Counted from the first letter of the stretch, positions 1 through 10,402 are shown. The stretch is 64,000 bases of DNA from Brucella pseudogrignonensis (GCF_032190615.1 NZ_JAVLAT010000001.1:2240501-2304500), one strand, 5' to 3'. Notes: generated by a model from the sequence alone, not told the origin. Translations and numbers: made by a program.

Positions 1-530
1 CCGGCCTGCTGACGCTTGAAGGGCTGGATGAGGTGCCTCTAACAAAGCGGCTGCTAGATATTGTCAGAGCGCGTTATCCGGCACTTGATGCCGTGCGCAC
101 CGGGCATGAGCTAGTGCGTCGTCAGATCACGATCATGGTCGAAGACGTGATTGCTGAATCACAACGCCGTATCGCGAATGCCAATCCTCAAAGTGTTGAT
201 GACGTGCATGCGCAACCACACGCGCTTGTAGGCTTTTCGGATACGATGCGCGATGAAGAAAAAACGCTGAAACGCTTTTTGTTCAAGAACCTTTATTTTC
301 ATGACAGTGTCGTGGTTCGCAGGCATGCTGCGGATAAGATTGTTCAAGACCTATTCGATATTTCATTTGAAAAACCATCCATCATGCCAGCCGAGTGGCA
401 AGCAGACTGGGAAGTGCTTGATCAAGCAGGCAAGGCACGCCGTGTTGCCGACTATCTGGCGGGTATGACTGACAATTATGCCGTGCGCGAACACCGACGA
501 TTGTTTGACCACACACCCGATTTAGCTTAA
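1..530 (+). CDS. dGTPase-like protein (HD superfamily), C-terminal part
   Basis: The reading frame is open from the left window edge (frame 3) and ends at a TAA at 528-530, so this is the last ~175 residues of a longer gene. The visible part resembles the C-terminal helical region of deoxyguanosinetriphosphate triphosphohydrolase-like proteins: [12 protein letters not shown], then a P-rich segment with PAEW, then [13 protein letters not shown] and EHRRLFD, which is the usual end of this family. The catalytic HD motifs would lie upstream of the window and cannot be checked. These enzymes split dNTPs into deoxynucleoside and triphosphate. It precedes argS by about 118 bases on the same strand, an order common in Rhizobiales. 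The GTG at 33 is an internal codon, not the start. Confidence 0.8.
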   Translation, partial: GLLTLEGLDEVPLTKRLLDIVRARYPALDAVRTGHELVRRQITIMVEDVIAESQRRIANANPQSVDDVHAQPHALVGFSDTMRDEEKTLKRFLFKNLYFHDSVVVRRHAADKIVQDLFDISFEKPSIMPAEWQADWEVLDQAGKARRVADYLAGMTDNYAVREHRRLFDHTPDLA

Positions 531-648
531 TCGGAGCTTAACGAAGCGGATGCTGGCGCTAAAACGCGTTGGTATGGCTGTTATTTTTATGACGAGCCAA
601 GGCCGGAAAACACAATTATAGCCGGACAGAAGCCTGACAGGACGAACC

Positions 649-2406
649 ATGAATATCTTTGCAGATTTCGACGCACGTATCAAAAAAACGTTGCAAGAGG
701 TTGATCTGAAAACGAAAGATGGCAGCGAGCTTGATCTGTCGCGTATCAGCGTTGAGCCGCCACGCGACGCATCGCATGGTGATATTGCAACCAATGCTGC
801 CATGGTGCTTTCCAGGGCTGTTGGTCAGAATCCGCGCGAGCTTGCAACGGCAATTGCCGATGCTTTGAAGTCCGATGAAGACGTCGCAAGTGTCGATGTT
901 GCAGGTCCGGGCTTCATTAATCTGCGTTTGAAGGACGCATACTGGCAGCGCGAGTTGCAGGGCATGCTCAATGAAGCGACCGATTTTGGCCGCTCAAAGC
1001 TCGGCGCTGGCAAAAAAGTCAATGTTGAATATGTTTCGGCAAACCCGACCGGCCCAATGCATGTCGGCCATTGCCGCGGCGCCGTTGTCGGTGACGTGCT
1101 TGCTAACCTGCTAAAATTCGCTGGCTTCGATGTCGTCAAAGAATATTACATCAATGATGCGGGCGCACAGATCGACGTGCTGGCCAATTCTGCGATGCTG
1201 CGTTATCGCGAAGCACTGGGCGAAAATATCGGCGAAATTCCTGCCGGTCTTTATCCTGGCGATTATCTGGTGCCAGTCGGCGAGGCGCTTGCCAAGGAAT
1301 TTGGCAAGACGCTTCTGGAAATGCCGGAAGAAGAAGCACTCGTTCTGGTGAAAGAACGCACCATCAACGCAATGATGGCAATGATTCGCGCAGATCTTGA
1401 TGCGCTCAATGTTCATCATGACGTGTTCTATTCTGAGCGCACGCTGCATGCCGATCATGCACGCGCCATTCGCGCTGCAATCAACGATCTGACGCTTAAG
1501 GGCCACGTTTATAAGGGCAAGCTGCCACCGCCAAAGGGCCAGCTGCCAGAAGAGTGGGAAGATCGCGAGCAGACCTTGTTCCGCTCGACTGAAGTGGGTG
1601 ATGATATTGACCGTCCGCTGATGAAGTCAGACGGCGCATTCACTTATTTTGCGGCTGACGTTGCTTACTTCAAAGACAAATATGACCGTGGTTTCAATGA
1701 GATGGTCTATGTGCTTGGCGCAGACCATGGCGGCTATGTAAAGCGTCTTGAAGCTGTTGCACGTGCTGTTTCTGACGGAAAGGCCAAGCTGACAGTGCTG
1801 CTTTGCCAATTGGTAAAACTGTTCCGCGATGGTGAACCCGTGCGTATGTCGAAGCGTTCGGGCGAATTCATCACGCTGCGCGAAGTGGTGGATGAGGTTG
1901 GTCGCGATCCGGTCCGTTTCATGATGCTTTACCGGAAGAACGATGCGCCGCTTGATTTCGATTTTGCGAAAGTAACGGAGCAGTCGAAGGACAATCCGGT
2001 GTTCTACGTGCAATACGCGTCAGCGCGTTGCCATTCGGTCTTCCGTCAGGCTGTTGATCAGCTTGGGCTTACCGATCTGGATCGCGTTTCGCTTGGTTCA
2101 CACCTCCACAAGCTGACCGATGAGAGCGAAATTGCACTCATCCGCAAGCTTGCTGAATACCCACGTTTGATCGAAGCTGCGGCTACCCATCAGGAGCCTC
2201 ATCGTCTCGCTTTTTACCTTTATGACCTTGCCAGCGCGCTACATTCGCAATGGAATAAGGGTACAGAAAACCCAGACTTACGTTTTATTAAGGTTAACGA
2301 TCCAGAATTGTCACTAGCAAGGCTAGGGCTGGTGCAGGTCGTTTCCGATGTTCTGACTTCTGGTTTGACGATTATCGGTGCGGATGCTCCAACGGAAATG
2401 CGCTAA
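649..2406 (+). CDS. argS: Arginyl-tRNA synthetase
   Basis: Class I aminoacyl-tRNA synthetase that charges tRNA-Arg in the cytoplasm. The 585-residue product has the usual family length. The N-terminal ~100 residues match the Arg-tRNA synthetase additional domain; the HIGH-type signature HVGH follows GPM at about residue 137; the KMSKS-type loop reads RMSKRSGEF near residue 399; the C-terminal anticodon-binding helical domain ends in the typical LGL-containing segment and a short tail. The ATG at 649 follows a purine-rich stretch (GACAGGACGAACC). It stands between the dGTPase-like gene and the SPOR protein gene, all on the same strand. Confidence 0.97.
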   Translation: MNIFADFDARIKKTLQEVDLKTKDGSELDLSRISVEPPRDASHGDIATNAAMVLSRAVGQNPRELATAIADALKSDEDVASVDVAGPGFINLRLKDAYWQRELQGMLNEATDFGRSKLGAGKKVNVEYVSANPTGPMHVGHCRGAVVGDVLANLLKFAGFDVVKEYYINDAGAQIDVLANSAMLRYREALGENIGEIPAGLYPGDYLVPVGEALAKEFGKTLLEMPEEEALVLVKERTINAMMAMIRADLDALNVHHDVFYSERTLHADHARAIRAAINDLTLKGHVYKGKLPPPKGQLPEEWEDREQTLFRSTEVGDDIDRPLMKSDGAFTYFAADVAYFKDKYDRGFNEMVYVLGADHGGYVKRLEAVARAVSDGKAKLTVLLCQLVKLFRDGEPVRMSKRSGEFITLREVVDEVGRDPVRFMMLYRKNDAPLDFDFAKVTEQSKDNPVFYVQYASARCHSVFRQAVDQLGLTDLDRVSLGSHLHKLTDESEIALIRKLAEYPRLIEAAATHQEPHRLAFYLYDLASALHSQWNKGTENPDLRFIKVNDPELSLARLGLVQVVSDVLTSGLTIIGADAPTEMR

Positions 2407-2467
2407 GACGAACTGATCACTCGCAAGTTCAACAACAGTGTTGAGTGGGTGGTGGTAAGTCAAAAAG

Positions 2468-2506
2468 ATGGAAGACCGATGACGGGTTAAGTCACCGGCC
2501 TTCCAT
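2468..2506 (+). other. Imperfect hairpin downstream of argS
   Basis: Inverted repeat with arms at 2468-2483 and 2491-2506 (14 of 16 positions pair) and a 7-base loop, lying 62 bases after the argS stop. No T-run follows, so it is a weak candidate for an intrinsic terminator and could instead be an RNA-stabilising end or a processing site. No gene is seen in 2407-2608. Confidence 0.4.
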
Positions 2507-2608
2507 AAGGCGCAAGTAACTTCCGTCAACTTTTGCCCACATTGCCTCGCTAAAATGTGATGTATCGAGACGTCTTGCGACGTCCAGGGTTTGAGTTAGG
2601 AACACACC

Positions 2609-5545
2609 ATGACGGACAGCAGTGCTAATCCCCGTAATTACGGCGAGCGTCCGCTGCACGAAGACGATCCGCTGATGGAACTATCAAGGATCATGGACTT
2701 CGGCGCGTCTGCTGATACCAATGTCGCCCAAAATGACTACCGGGGCGACTACCGGCCTGAGCCAAATTTTGATTCTGGTGACAGCGAGATAGCGTTCGAT
2801 CTTGAGCGTGAGTTGCTTGGTGATTTTGGTGATGAGCCAGAGCCACAGCAATATACGGTGCCATTTTCGTCTAATTCTTATCAGGATGAAGCGCCGGTTC
2901 TGCATGAGGACCATCTGGCGTCCGCTCTTGAAGAAGAATTTGATCTTCAGATGGATGCGCATGAACCAGCCGCTCAGCCTGTCGCGCCTGCGCAGTCTTT
3001 TGAGTTTGTAGAAGCTGATCGCACGGAACCCGTGCCGCAGTTCGATTACAATGATTATTCTGAAGCGCGCACAGCATACGAAGACATTCATCCGGATGCT
3101 TATGCTCCAGCCGCCGCCCCTTTAGAGCAGTACTATTCAAACTACGAATCCCCTGAATTTCAGGAGTCGGAATCGCAATTTTCTGATCCCTATGCGGACG
3201 AAGCTGCTGGATATGCAACACCTAGCCAGAACATCGACAATGAATGGGAAATCCCATCCGCTGCACCGTTTGAAGCCCCCCAGCCTGTAGAGCCGCCACA
3301 TCAGGCTCTATCGCTAGAAGACGAGCTGGAAAGCTTGCTGTTTGGTGAAGAGGCGCAGGCTTCGTCAGCGCCAGAATCAGTTTATCAGCCAGCCTATCAA
3401 GATGAGCCGCAGCAGTTTGAAAACGACGCACCTCGTTTTGAGAGCAATGTCGCTGAAGAGCCAGTGCACAAAGAACCTGCGTTTGACGACTTCTCGCTGG
3501 AAGATCCGCAGGCCTTCGCTCCTGTTGAGTCCGCGACCAGTTACGCTCCCGAAAGCTATGCACCGCAAACAGAGTCGCGTGCGGAAGCTCCTGCTTATCC
3601 GCATTACACGTTGAGCAATTTTGCAGCGGGTGCTGCGACTGCTGGCATTTTGTCTTCAGAGCCAGTGCAGCATGCTGCCCCCGCTTTCGAATCAGAACAG
3701 GCTGAACTCGAAGACGATTTTTCGTTTGGCGACGACTTCTCGCTGTCAGATGAGCCAGATTTTGCACGCGCTGTTTCAGAATCAACCGATGACGATCAGT
3801 CTGGTCTGGAAGAAATTTCGTTCAGTGAAGACGACTTTGGTTTTGAGCCTTCGGGGGACGCAGCTTCTGCTGCGCCTGATGATGCCTCGGCTGTCTTTAC
3901 CGAAGAAGATTTCTTCACGGATGAAGATTTTGATCTGTCGCCGGATGAAGATGAAGAGCCAGTCAGTCAGCCTGCTTATGCGCATGCAACGTATAGCGAC
4001 GAAGATCGCCATCCATCAGCGCCATCATTTACAAACTATGCCGATCAGCGTTCGATCTTTGCAGCACCGGCGCCTGAAATCGAAACGCTAAGCGTCTCTG
4101 AAGGCAAGGTTGATCAAACCCATTCGCTCGACTTGCCAGAAGTCAGCTATGGCGATGAAGATGCCGGCGCATCGCTGAGTGATCTGGAAGCTGAATTTGC
4201 TGAAGTGTTCAGCACCATCGATGTCGATGAATCGGCTGCGAAGGTCGAAGTCCAGAGCGAAGCTGACAAAGCTTTCGAAGATATCTTCCGCGAAAGCGCA
4301 TCGTCTTACATGCCAAGTGGTGGCGTAGCGGCTGGTGCAGCCCTTGGTCTTGGCGCTGCCGCCGCAACCGTTGCTTATGGACGCGCCAACCCAACGATCC
4401 CGTCAGCAACGCCACAAAATGCCGCTGCAAATAGTGACGACTTTTACAATCATTGGGCTGCACAGGGCGCGCAGACCATGGAAGGCGGCGAATTCGGCAC
4501 GCGTGCCGGTGGTATGCAGCCGGAAGACGATCTTGGTGTCGCTGCTGAAGCCTATCGTAATCGTCCTGTTCGTGGACGTCGCGGCCTGATCCTTGCAAGC
4601 GTCGCGGGTTTGGCTGTTCTCATCGGTGGCATTGGCTATCACTTCCTTGGTGGCAGCGGTTCCGGCGAACCTGTTGTGATTCGTGCGGATAACCAGCCGA
4701 TTAAGATACAGCCGGAAAATCCGGGCGGTGCGACTGTTCCTAATCAGGATAAGGCCGTTTACGACCGCGTTGCAGGCACATTGCCGAATAATCCTGAACA
4801 GAAGTCGCTTATTTCTGCGGGTGAAGAGCCTGTCGATCTTGGCGCTCAGGATAATGATGTTGGTATGGATGATGGTCCAGAACCAAACACAGCAGCCGCG
4901 TCTCATTCTGGACAGGACGCACCACTGATCCAGCCACGCGAAGTGGAAACAATGATCGTGCGTCCAGACGGTTCGATCGTTCAGGCACAGCAGCCTGCGC
5001 AGACGGCACCACAGCCGACTGCTCCAGTCGCTGCGACCAACAATGATGCGCCGATTGCACCACCAGCTGAAACCGATGAAATCGGAGCGCTTGCTGCTGC
5101 CGGTGAACTTCAGCCTCCTGTTACCAATACGCAGACTGCACAGCCGGCAACACAGGCTCCAGCGGTACCTGTTCGTGCGCCTGTGATTCCTTCGCGCCCT
5201 GCTGAACAGCCAACCACGATTGTTGGCAACGTCCCGCAACGCACACAGACGCCAGCACAGGCAGCCCCTGCAGCTGCTCCACAGGTCGCATCTGCGGCTG
5301 GTGGTGGTTATTTCATCCAGATCGCTTCGCAGCCATCTGCTGAACTGGCACAGAAGTCTTATGCGAATATGGCTCAGCGTTATGGCAGCGTGATCGGTGG
5401 CCGTGCCGTTGATATTAAGCGCGCCGATATTCCGAACAAGGGCACTTATTACCGTGTTCGAGTTCAGGCTGGTTCGAAAGAAGAGGCAAATGCGCTTTGC
5501 GGTCGCTTTAAGACGGCGGGTGGTAGCTGCTTTGTAACGCAGTAA
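2609..5545 (+). CDS. Large SPOR-domain membrane protein
   Basis: Predicted 978-residue single-pass membrane protein. Residues 1 to ~650 are very acidic, rich in D/E/P/Q/S and low in complexity, so probably disordered and cytoplasmic, with a small Ala/Gly-rich hydrophobic patch near 570-592. A transmembrane segment follows basic residues (RGRRG) at about 657-679. Then comes a Pro/Gln/Ala-rich linker of ~210 residues and a C-terminal SPOR domain (about 898-978, starting GGGYFIQIASQ, with YYRVRVQAG near the end). SPOR domains bind denuded glycan strands at the division septum, so a role in division or envelope maintenance is likely but inferred. SPOR proteins in this position next to nagZ are common in Rhizobiales. 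ATG at 2609 follows TTAGGAAC. A strong terminator follows. Confidence 0.88.
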   Translation: MTDSSANPRNYGERPLHEDDPLMELSRIMDFGASADTNVAQNDYRGDYRPEPNFDSGDSEIAFDLERELLGDFGDEPEPQQYTVPFSSNSYQDEAPVLHEDHLASALEEEFDLQMDAHEPAAQPVAPAQSFEFVEADRTEPVPQFDYNDYSEARTAYEDIHPDAYAPAAAPLEQYYSNYESPEFQESESQFSDPYADEAAGYATPSQNIDNEWEIPSAAPFEAPQPVEPPHQALSLEDELESLLFGEEAQASSAPESVYQPAYQDEPQQFENDAPRFESNVAEEPVHKEPAFDDFSLEDPQAFAPVESATSYAPESYAPQTESRAEAPAYPHYTLSNFAAGAATAGILSSEPVQHAAPAFESEQAELEDDFSFGDDFSLSDEPDFARAVSESTDDDQSGLEEISFSEDDFGFEPSGDAASAAPDDASAVFTEEDFFTDEDFDLSPDEDEEPVSQPAYAHATYSDEDRHPSAPSFTNYADQRSIFAAPAPEIETLSVSEGKVDQTHSLDLPEVSYGDEDAGASLSDLEAEFAEVFSTIDVDESAAKVEVQSEADKAFEDIFRESASSYMPSGGVAAGAALGLGAAAATVAYGRANPTIPSATPQNAAANSDDFYNHWAAQGAQTMEGGEFGTRAGGMQPEDDLGVAAEAYRNRPVRGRRGLILASVAGLAVLIGGIGYHFLGGSGSGEPVVIRADNQPIKIQPENPGGATVPNQDKAVYDRVAGTLPNNPEQKSLISAGEEPVDLGAQDNDVGMDDGPEPNTAAASHSGQDAPLIQPREVETMIVRPDGSIVQAQQPAQTAPQPTAPVAATNNDAPIAPPAETDEIGALAAAGELQPPVTNTQTAQPATQAPAVPVRAPVIPSRPAEQPTTIVGNVPQRTQTPAQAAPAAAPQVASAAGGGYFIQIASQPSAELAQKSYANMAQRYGSVIGGRAVDIKRADIPNKGTYYRVRVQAGSKEEANALCGRFKTAGGSCFVTQ

Positions 5546-5568
5546 CAATTGGATTAATGAATTTGAAG

Positions 5569-5592
5569 AGGGCGGCTTTGGCCGCCCTTTTT
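5569..5592 (+). terminator. Intrinsic terminator after the SPOR gene
   Basis: GC-rich stem AGGGCGGC/GCCGCCCT (5569-5576 with 5581-5588), 4-base loop, then a T-run to 5592. It separates the SPOR gene from nagZ. Confidence 0.9.
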
Positions 5593-5672
5593 CGTGAGAC
5601 TACCAAGCTGAATGTTTTTCGGTTAAGTCATAATCACTGATTTTGAGTGCAAATGAATCGAAGGAATATCGC

Positions 5673-6692
5673 ATGAGCGAATGCAAGGCGTGGATTGCAG
5701 GTGTAGCCGGTACAAAGCTGACGCCAGATGAGATAGCCTTCTTCCGTGATGAAAAGCCTTGGGGCTTTATTCTCTTCGCACGCAATGTCGAAAGCCTTGA
5801 GCAGGTTGCTGATCTGACCGCACAATTGCGCGACGCGACAGATCGCCCGCAAATGCCGGTGTTTATTGATCAGGAAGGTGGACGCGTGCAGCGCCTTCGT
5901 CCGCCACTGGTTCCAAATTATCCGGCAGCTGCGGAAATTGGTGCGATCTACAATCGCGATCATGATGCTGGCCTGCGCGCAGCATGGCTTCATGCACGGT
6001 TGCATGCATTCGACCTGCTTAAAGTTGGGGTGAATGCCGATTGTCTGCCCGTTCTCGATGTGCCGATAGACGGAGCGCATGATGTGATCGGTGCACGCGC
6101 TTATTCTAAAAATCCTCAAGAAGTGGCGCTGATGGGACGCGCTGCAGCTGAGGGTTTGCTTGCGGGTGGCGTTTTGCCGGTTATCAAGCATATGCCGGGA
6201 CATGGTCGCGCATTCAGTGATACGCATAAAGAACTGGCGCGAGTTGATGTGCCCTTGTCTGAGCTGGTCGCGCATGATTTCGTGCCATTCAAAGCACTCA
6301 ATGATTTGCCAATGGCAATGACTGCGCATGTGATCTTTGACAGCCTTGATCCGAAGAACCCGTCAACGCTTTCGCCAACGGTTATCAATACTGTCATTCG
6401 TGACGTCATCCAGTTTGATGGTTTGATCATCAGCGATGATATTTCGATGAAGGCGCTGTCCGGCGATATTGGCGATATTGCCGAAGGCATCACCAATGCG
6501 GGTTGCGATATTGTTCTTTATTGCGCGGGCGTGATGGAAGAACTCAAAAAGGTTGCGCCTCGTGTTCCAATTTTGGAGGGCAAGTCGCTCAGGCGTGCAG
6601 ACCTTGCTGAAGTTTATGCGGGTGAGCCTGATTTGTCTGATGAAGCGGAACTGCGCGAAGAGTTTGGACAGCTGTTTCAAGCAATAGCTTAA
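5673..6692 (+). CDS. nagZ: Beta-N-acetylhexosaminidase NagZ
   Basis: Cytoplasmic glycoside hydrolase family 3 enzyme that removes GlcNAc from anhydromuropeptides during peptidoglycan recycling. The family signature KHMPGHGRAFSDTHKELA is intact, including the catalytic-loop His/Asp pair, and the nucleophile Asp is expected in the ISDDISMKAL segment. 339 residues, usual for NagZ. An upstream in-frame TTG exists at 5643, but ATG 5673 has AAGGA seven bases upstream and gives the normal N-terminus (MSECKAWIAG). anmK, which acts later in the same recycling pathway, lies at 50.9 kb. The next gene is scpA. Confidence 0.94.
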   Translation: MSECKAWIAGVAGTKLTPDEIAFFRDEKPWGFILFARNVESLEQVADLTAQLRDATDRPQMPVFIDQEGGRVQRLRPPLVPNYPAAAEIGAIYNRDHDAGLRAAWLHARLHAFDLLKVGVNADCLPVLDVPIDGAHDVIGARAYSKNPQEVALMGRAAAEGLLAGGVLPVIKHMPGHGRAFSDTHKELARVDVPLSELVAHDFVPFKALNDLPMAMTAHVIFDSLDPKNPSTLSPTVINTVIRDVIQFDGLIISDDISMKALSGDIGDIAEGITNAGCDIVLYCAGVMEELKKVAPRVPILEGKSLRRADLAEVYAGEPDLSDEAELREEFGQLFQAIA

Positions 6693-6771
6693 CAGGCGAT
6701 TCTTAGGATAAGATGTCCTCAAAAGGTCAGTGGGGTTTATGCGCTGACCATCAGGACGACAGGAAAACCGC

Positions 6772-7623
6772 GTGGCCGGATCAGAAACCAACACAAGCAG
6801 CAAAGACGGTGCAAATGTGCCGATGGATGCTCTGTGGCAAAATGAATCTGAAATCGACGATGGCGAACCCTCACTGTTAGTCGATGTGCAGGGCTTTGAA
6901 GGTCCGCTGGATTTGCTGCTTCATCTTGCGCGAACGCAGCGTGTTGATCTCTCCCGCATATCTGTTTTGGCGCTTGCGGAACAATATCTGGGCTTCGTCG
7001 AGCAGGCGCAGGCTCTCAAGCTCGAACTGGCTGCCGATTATCTCGTGATGGCGGCATGGCTTGCTTATTTGAAGTCCAAGCTTCTGATTCCTAAACAGAA
7101 GGGCGATGACGAAGCCACAGGTGAAGAGCTAATCGCCACGCTGCAATTCCGTCTGAAGCGTCTTGAAGCAATGCGCGACGCTGCGGCAAATCTCGTTAAC
7201 CGCAAACGGCTGGGACGAGATGTTTTTGCGCGTGGAATGCCAGAACTGGTTGTCGTGGATCGTTCAAGCCAGTTTTCTGCTACGCTTTATGAGTTGCTGA
7301 CCGCTTATACATCGCAACGTCAACGTCAGAGCGTGACACATGTTCAGATCGAAAAACGTGCCGTCTGGTCTTTGAAGGAAGCACGCAGTGCGCTTGTGCG
7401 GCTGATGGGAATAAGTGACGACTGGATTTCGCTCGACCGCTTCCTGATTAATTATGCACTGACACCGCAAGAACGCGCATCGGCCTTGGCAAGCTCGTTT
7501 GCTGCAAGTTTAGAGCTCGTCCGTGAAGGTAAGCTTGAGGTCCGTCAGAATGCGCCTTTTGAGCCGATTTATATGCGTGTTCAGGCTGGAATGAATGAAC
7601 TGGATGAGGACGCGGATGTCTGA
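6772..7623 (+). CDS. scpA: Segregation and condensation protein A
   Basis: Kleisin subunit of the Smc-ScpAB condensin complex that organises and segregates the chromosome. 283 residues; the N-terminal Smc-binding region starts with FEGPLDLLLHLARTQRVDL, the conserved opening of ScpA, and the C-terminal winged-helix part is present. The proposed start is GTG 6772; an internal ATG (MDALWQN) could also serve. It overlaps scpB by 8 bases, so the two are translationally coupled. Confidence 0.93.
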   Translation: MAGSETNTSSKDGANVPMDALWQNESEIDDGEPSLLVDVQGFEGPLDLLLHLARTQRVDLSRISVLALAEQYLGFVEQAQALKLELAADYLVMAAWLAYLKSKLLIPKQKGDDEATGEELIATLQFRLKRLEAMRDAAANLVNRKRLGRDVFARGMPELVVVDRSSQFSATLYELLTAYTSQRQRQSVTHVQIEKRAVWSLKEARSALVRLMGISDDWISLDRFLINYALTPQERASALASSFAASLELVREGKLEVRQNAPFEPIYMRVQAGMNELDEDADV

Positions 7624-8326
7624 GACAGAAATCGAGATTGATGACTTTGACGACAATGCTGAAACTCCAGAATCATCAATGACACTTGCTGAGTTCAGCC
7701 GGATCGCCGAGGCTATTATTTTTGCTTCCGCAGAACCTGTGACGGAACGTGCCTTGTCGGAGCGTCTGCCGGGCAATGCCGATTTACCCGCTGTGCTCAA
7801 TCATTTGCAAAAAATCTATGAGGGCAGGGGCGTCAATCTGGTTCAGGTTGGCACAGCATGGGCTTTTCGCACGGCACCTGATCTCGGATTTCTTTTAAGC
7901 CGTGAAACAGTTCAGCAACGCAAACTATCGCGTGCGGCGATGGAAGTGCTGGCAATCATTGCCTATCATCAGCCTGTGACACGCGCAGAACTGGAAGATA
8001 TTCGCGGCGTCGAAACATCCAAGGGTACGCTTGATGTGTTGATGGAAACTGGCTGGATCAAACTGCGTGGTCGCCGCCGCACGCCGGGTCGCCCGGTGAC
8101 TTATGGCACGACAGACGCATTCCTCGACCAGTTTGGCCTACCGGAGATTCGTGATCTTCCGGGGTTGGAAGAATTACGCGGGGCAGGGCTATTGTCAGCG
8201 CGCACTCCGTCCGGTTTTTCTGTCCCGGTTCCCAATGTTGATCCCGATGAGTTGACAGCCGACGAAGAACCGCTGGAGGATATCGATCTTGAAGGATTGG
8301 GGTTGCTAGCACCGCGCGGTGATTGA
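7616..8326 (+). CDS. scpB: Segregation and condensation protein B
   Basis: Winged-helix partner of ScpA in the Smc complex. The segment RAAMEVLAIIAYHQPVTRAE followed by DIRGV is the family hallmark, and GRRRTPGRPVTYGTT is the usual C-terminal wing. The track can be extended upstream to 7595, but ATG 7616 has TGAGGA just upstream and starts inside the scpA stop region, the normal coupling for this pair. 236 residues. An acidic tail ends the protein. The Tat genes follow after ~140 bases. Confidence 0.93.
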   Translation: MSETEIEIDDFDDNAETPESSMTLAEFSRIAEAIIFASAEPVTERALSERLPGNADLPAVLNHLQKIYEGRGVNLVQVGTAWAFRTAPDLGFLLSRETVQQRKLSRAAMEVLAIIAYHQPVTRAELEDIRGVETSKGTLDVLMETGWIKLRGRRRTPGRPVTYGTTDAFLDQFGLPEIRDLPGLEELRGAGLLSARTPSGFSVPVPNVDPDELTADEEPLEDIDLEGLGLLAPRGD

Positions 8327-8466
8327 TTTAAAGCAAGATACGACAAATAAAATTGGTGTATCTTCGTTCACGGTCACACTTCTGTTTGAAAGATTTGTTG
8401 AAAACGCTTAAATCGTAATCAGCAATACAGAAATACGCCGTGGATCACGGCATTGAGAGGAATAAA

Positions 8467-8712
8467 ATGGGTAGCTTTTCAATTTGGCACTGGCTGATCG
8501 TTCTCGCGGTTGTGCTGCTTCTGTTCGGTCGTGGCAAAATTCCTGAACTGATGGGCGATGTTGCCAAGGGCATCAAGAACTTCAAGCAGGGCATGTCTGA
8601 AGAAGACGCTGCGAAGGAGGATGCTAAGGCTGATGCCAATGGTGTTGGTCGTACGATTGATGCGCGCGCTGACGATACCGTTAAGGATGTCAAGAAGACG
8701 ACAAAGTCCTGA
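8467..8712 (+). CDS. tatA: Twin-arginine translocase subunit TatA
   Basis: Small membrane protein that forms the pore-like assembly of the Tat pathway for folded proteins. 81 residues: N-terminal membrane helix after GSFSIWHW, the hinge motif [10 protein letters not shown], an amphipathic helix ([14 protein letters not shown]) and a charged tail. ATG 8467 is chosen over the upstream in-frame codon at 8440 because GAGAGG precedes it and because MGSFSIWHW is the typical N-terminus. First gene of tatABC. Confidence 0.95.
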   Translation: MGSFSIWHWLIVLAVVLLLFGRGKIPELMGDVAKGIKNFKQGMSEEDAAKEDAKADANGVGRTIDARADDTVKDVKKTTKS

Positions 8713-8864
8713 TGTGATCTGCTTTGGCTGCGTGCAATAGGGTGCGCAGCATAAATAAAAAATCCAAGCTGATCACGAGTAGCCTCCATAGAGGTCAATT
8801 TGTGATTTGAAATGCGGTTTTCCGCCGAAATACAAGGCGCGCGCAAAAGCGCGGAGTATCAAAT

Positions 8865-9539
8865 ATGTTGGATATCGGTTGGTCTGAACTGCTGATTATC
8901 GCGATCGTGATGATCGTGGTGGTGGGGCCTAAGGATTTGCCGAAGATGCTCAGAGCTTTCGGCAAAGCAACAGCGCGGATGCGAAGTACGGCCAATGAAT
9001 TTCGCAATCAGTTCAATGAAGCTTTGAAAGAGGCCGAACTTGAAGATGTGAAGAACATTGTCGATGAAGCACGCAAGCTTGATCCGCGCTCGAAGCTTAC
9101 GCAGGTCTTCGACCCGATTCGTAGTGCTGGAGAGGATATTCGGGCTGGTCTCCAGTCGACGACATCCATGTCACCGGCTGAGCCTGAAAAATTTTCAGAA
9201 GTGACGACGCCTGTTGAGCCAAATGGCGCAACGGTTCCTGTTGAAGGTCCGGTCGAAAAGCCGGTTGCTAAGCCAAAGGCACCACGCAAGAAGGCTGCTC
9301 CAGCTGCGGCAGTAGAAACGCCTGTTGCGGAAACGCCGGTTAAGGCAAAGCCAAGAGCAGCTAAACCGAAGGCTGTTGTTGCTAAATCCGAAACAGTTGC
9401 AAAGCCTGCTGCGACTAAGCCCGCGACAGTCGCTGCCGCGAAGAAACCAGCTGTGCCAAAAGCTACGACCAGAAAGGTTGTCGCTCCTGCTAAAAAGACC
9501 ACAAAAAAGACGACTGACAAGACAGGAAGCAAAGCGTGA
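8865..9539 (+). CDS. tatB: Twin-arginine translocase subunit TatB
   Basis: Part of the TatBC receptor for twin-arginine signal peptides. The N-terminus (MLDIGWSELLIIAIV) and the hinge VVVGPKDLPKMLRAFG are typical TatB. After the amphipathic helix (to ~residue 80) comes a long Lys/Ala/Pro/Val-rich tail that makes up about half of the 224 residues; such low-complexity tails are usual in Rhizobiales TatB. It overlaps tatC by 4 bases (GTGA). A gap of ~150 bases separates it from tatA. Confidence 0.94.
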   Translation: MLDIGWSELLIIAIVMIVVVGPKDLPKMLRAFGKATARMRSTANEFRNQFNEALKEAELEDVKNIVDEARKLDPRSKLTQVFDPIRSAGEDIRAGLQSTTSMSPAEPEKFSEVTTPVEPNGATVPVEGPVEKPVAKPKAPRKKAAPAAAVETPVAETPVKAKPRAAKPKAVVAKSETVAKPAATKPATVAAAKKPAVPKATTRKVVAPAKKTTKKTTDKTGSKA

Positions 9540-10360
9540 AACGGGATGAGGCCGAAATTGAACAGAGCGCCGCACCTCTGCTCGAACATCTGATTGAACT
9601 GCGCCGTCGCCTGATCTGGGCGATTTTGGCGTTCTTTGTCGCTTTTGTTTTCTGTTTTGCTTTTGCCAAGCATCTCTTCAACTTGCTCGTCGTGCCCTAT
9701 CAATGGGCAATCGATTGGGCAGGTATGGATCGCTCGAAAGCAGAACTGATCTATACAGCACCACAGGAATTCTTCTTCACACAGGTGAAAGTCGCCATGT
9801 TTGGCGGCATTGTGCTCGCATTCCCGATCATCGCGGCGCAGATTTATAAGTTCGTCGCTCCGGGTCTTTATAAGCATGAGCGCATGGCATTTTTGCCGTT
9901 CCTCATTGCTTCGCCGATTCTGTTCCTGATTGGCGGCGCACTGGTTTATTTCTTCTTTACACCGATGGTGATGTGGTTCTTCCTTGCAATGCAGCAGTCG
10001 GGTGGAAACGGTGAAGTGCAGATTTCGCTTCTGCCAAAGGTCTCTGAATATCTGAGCCTCATCATGACGCTCATTTTTGCCTTTGGTCTGGTTTTCCAGT
10101 TGCCAGTCGTTACAAGTCTTCTGACGCGGGCAGGTTTGCTGACATCCGAAGGACTGAGAGACAAGCGCAAATATGCGATTGTGATTGCCTTCGTGGTTGC
10201 CGCGGTTTTGACACCGCCAGACCCGGCAAGCCAGATCGGTCTTGCCATACCAACGATCCTTCTCTACGAGATTTCTATCATATTGGCCCGAATGATCGAG
10301 AAGCAGCGGAAAGAAGCGAAAGACGAGGCTGACGCCGAGGACAGCGCTCCGACTTCCTGA
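9536..10360 (+). CDS. tatC: Sec-independent protein translocase subunit TatC
   Basis: Core six-helix membrane component of the Tat receptor. 274 residues; the family start motif [17 protein letters not shown] and the conserved F-x-x-x-K-V-A periplasmic segment ([15 protein letters not shown]) are present, as is [10 protein letters not shown] near the C-terminus. Start is GTG 9536, overlapping the tatB stop. Ends in an acidic cytoplasmic tail. Confidence 0.96.
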   Translation: MKRDEAEIEQSAAPLLEHLIELRRRLIWAILAFFVAFVFCFAFAKHLFNLLVVPYQWAIDWAGMDRSKAELIYTAPQEFFFTQVKVAMFGGIVLAFPIIAAQIYKFVAPGLYKHERMAFLPFLIASPILFLIGGALVYFFFTPMVMWFFLAMQQSGGNGEVQISLLPKVSEYLSLIMTLIFAFGLVFQLPVVTSLLTRAGLLTSEGLRDKRKYAIVIAFVVAAVLTPPDPASQIGLAIPTILLYEISIILARMIEKQRKEAKDEADAEDSAPTS

Positions 10361-10378
10361 TCTGGACTTATGTTAAAC

Positions 10379-10402
10379 AGAGGCTGCATGATCGCAGCCT
10401 CT
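10379..10402 (+). terminator. Hairpin between tatC and serS
   Basis: Perfect 9-bp stem AGAGGCTGC/GCAGCCTCT with a 6-base loop. The following sequence ATCTTGTTA has only a weak T-run, so termination may be partial. Confidence 0.6.

Noticed and set aside
4403-5548. 381-residue minus-strand frame
   Set aside because: Antisense to the SPOR protein gene, Arg/Cys/Ser-rich without domain features.
9008-9877. 289-residue minus-strand frame
   Set aside because: Antisense to tatB and the start of tatC; its composition mirrors the Lys/Ala/Pro repeats of TatB and no family is recognised.
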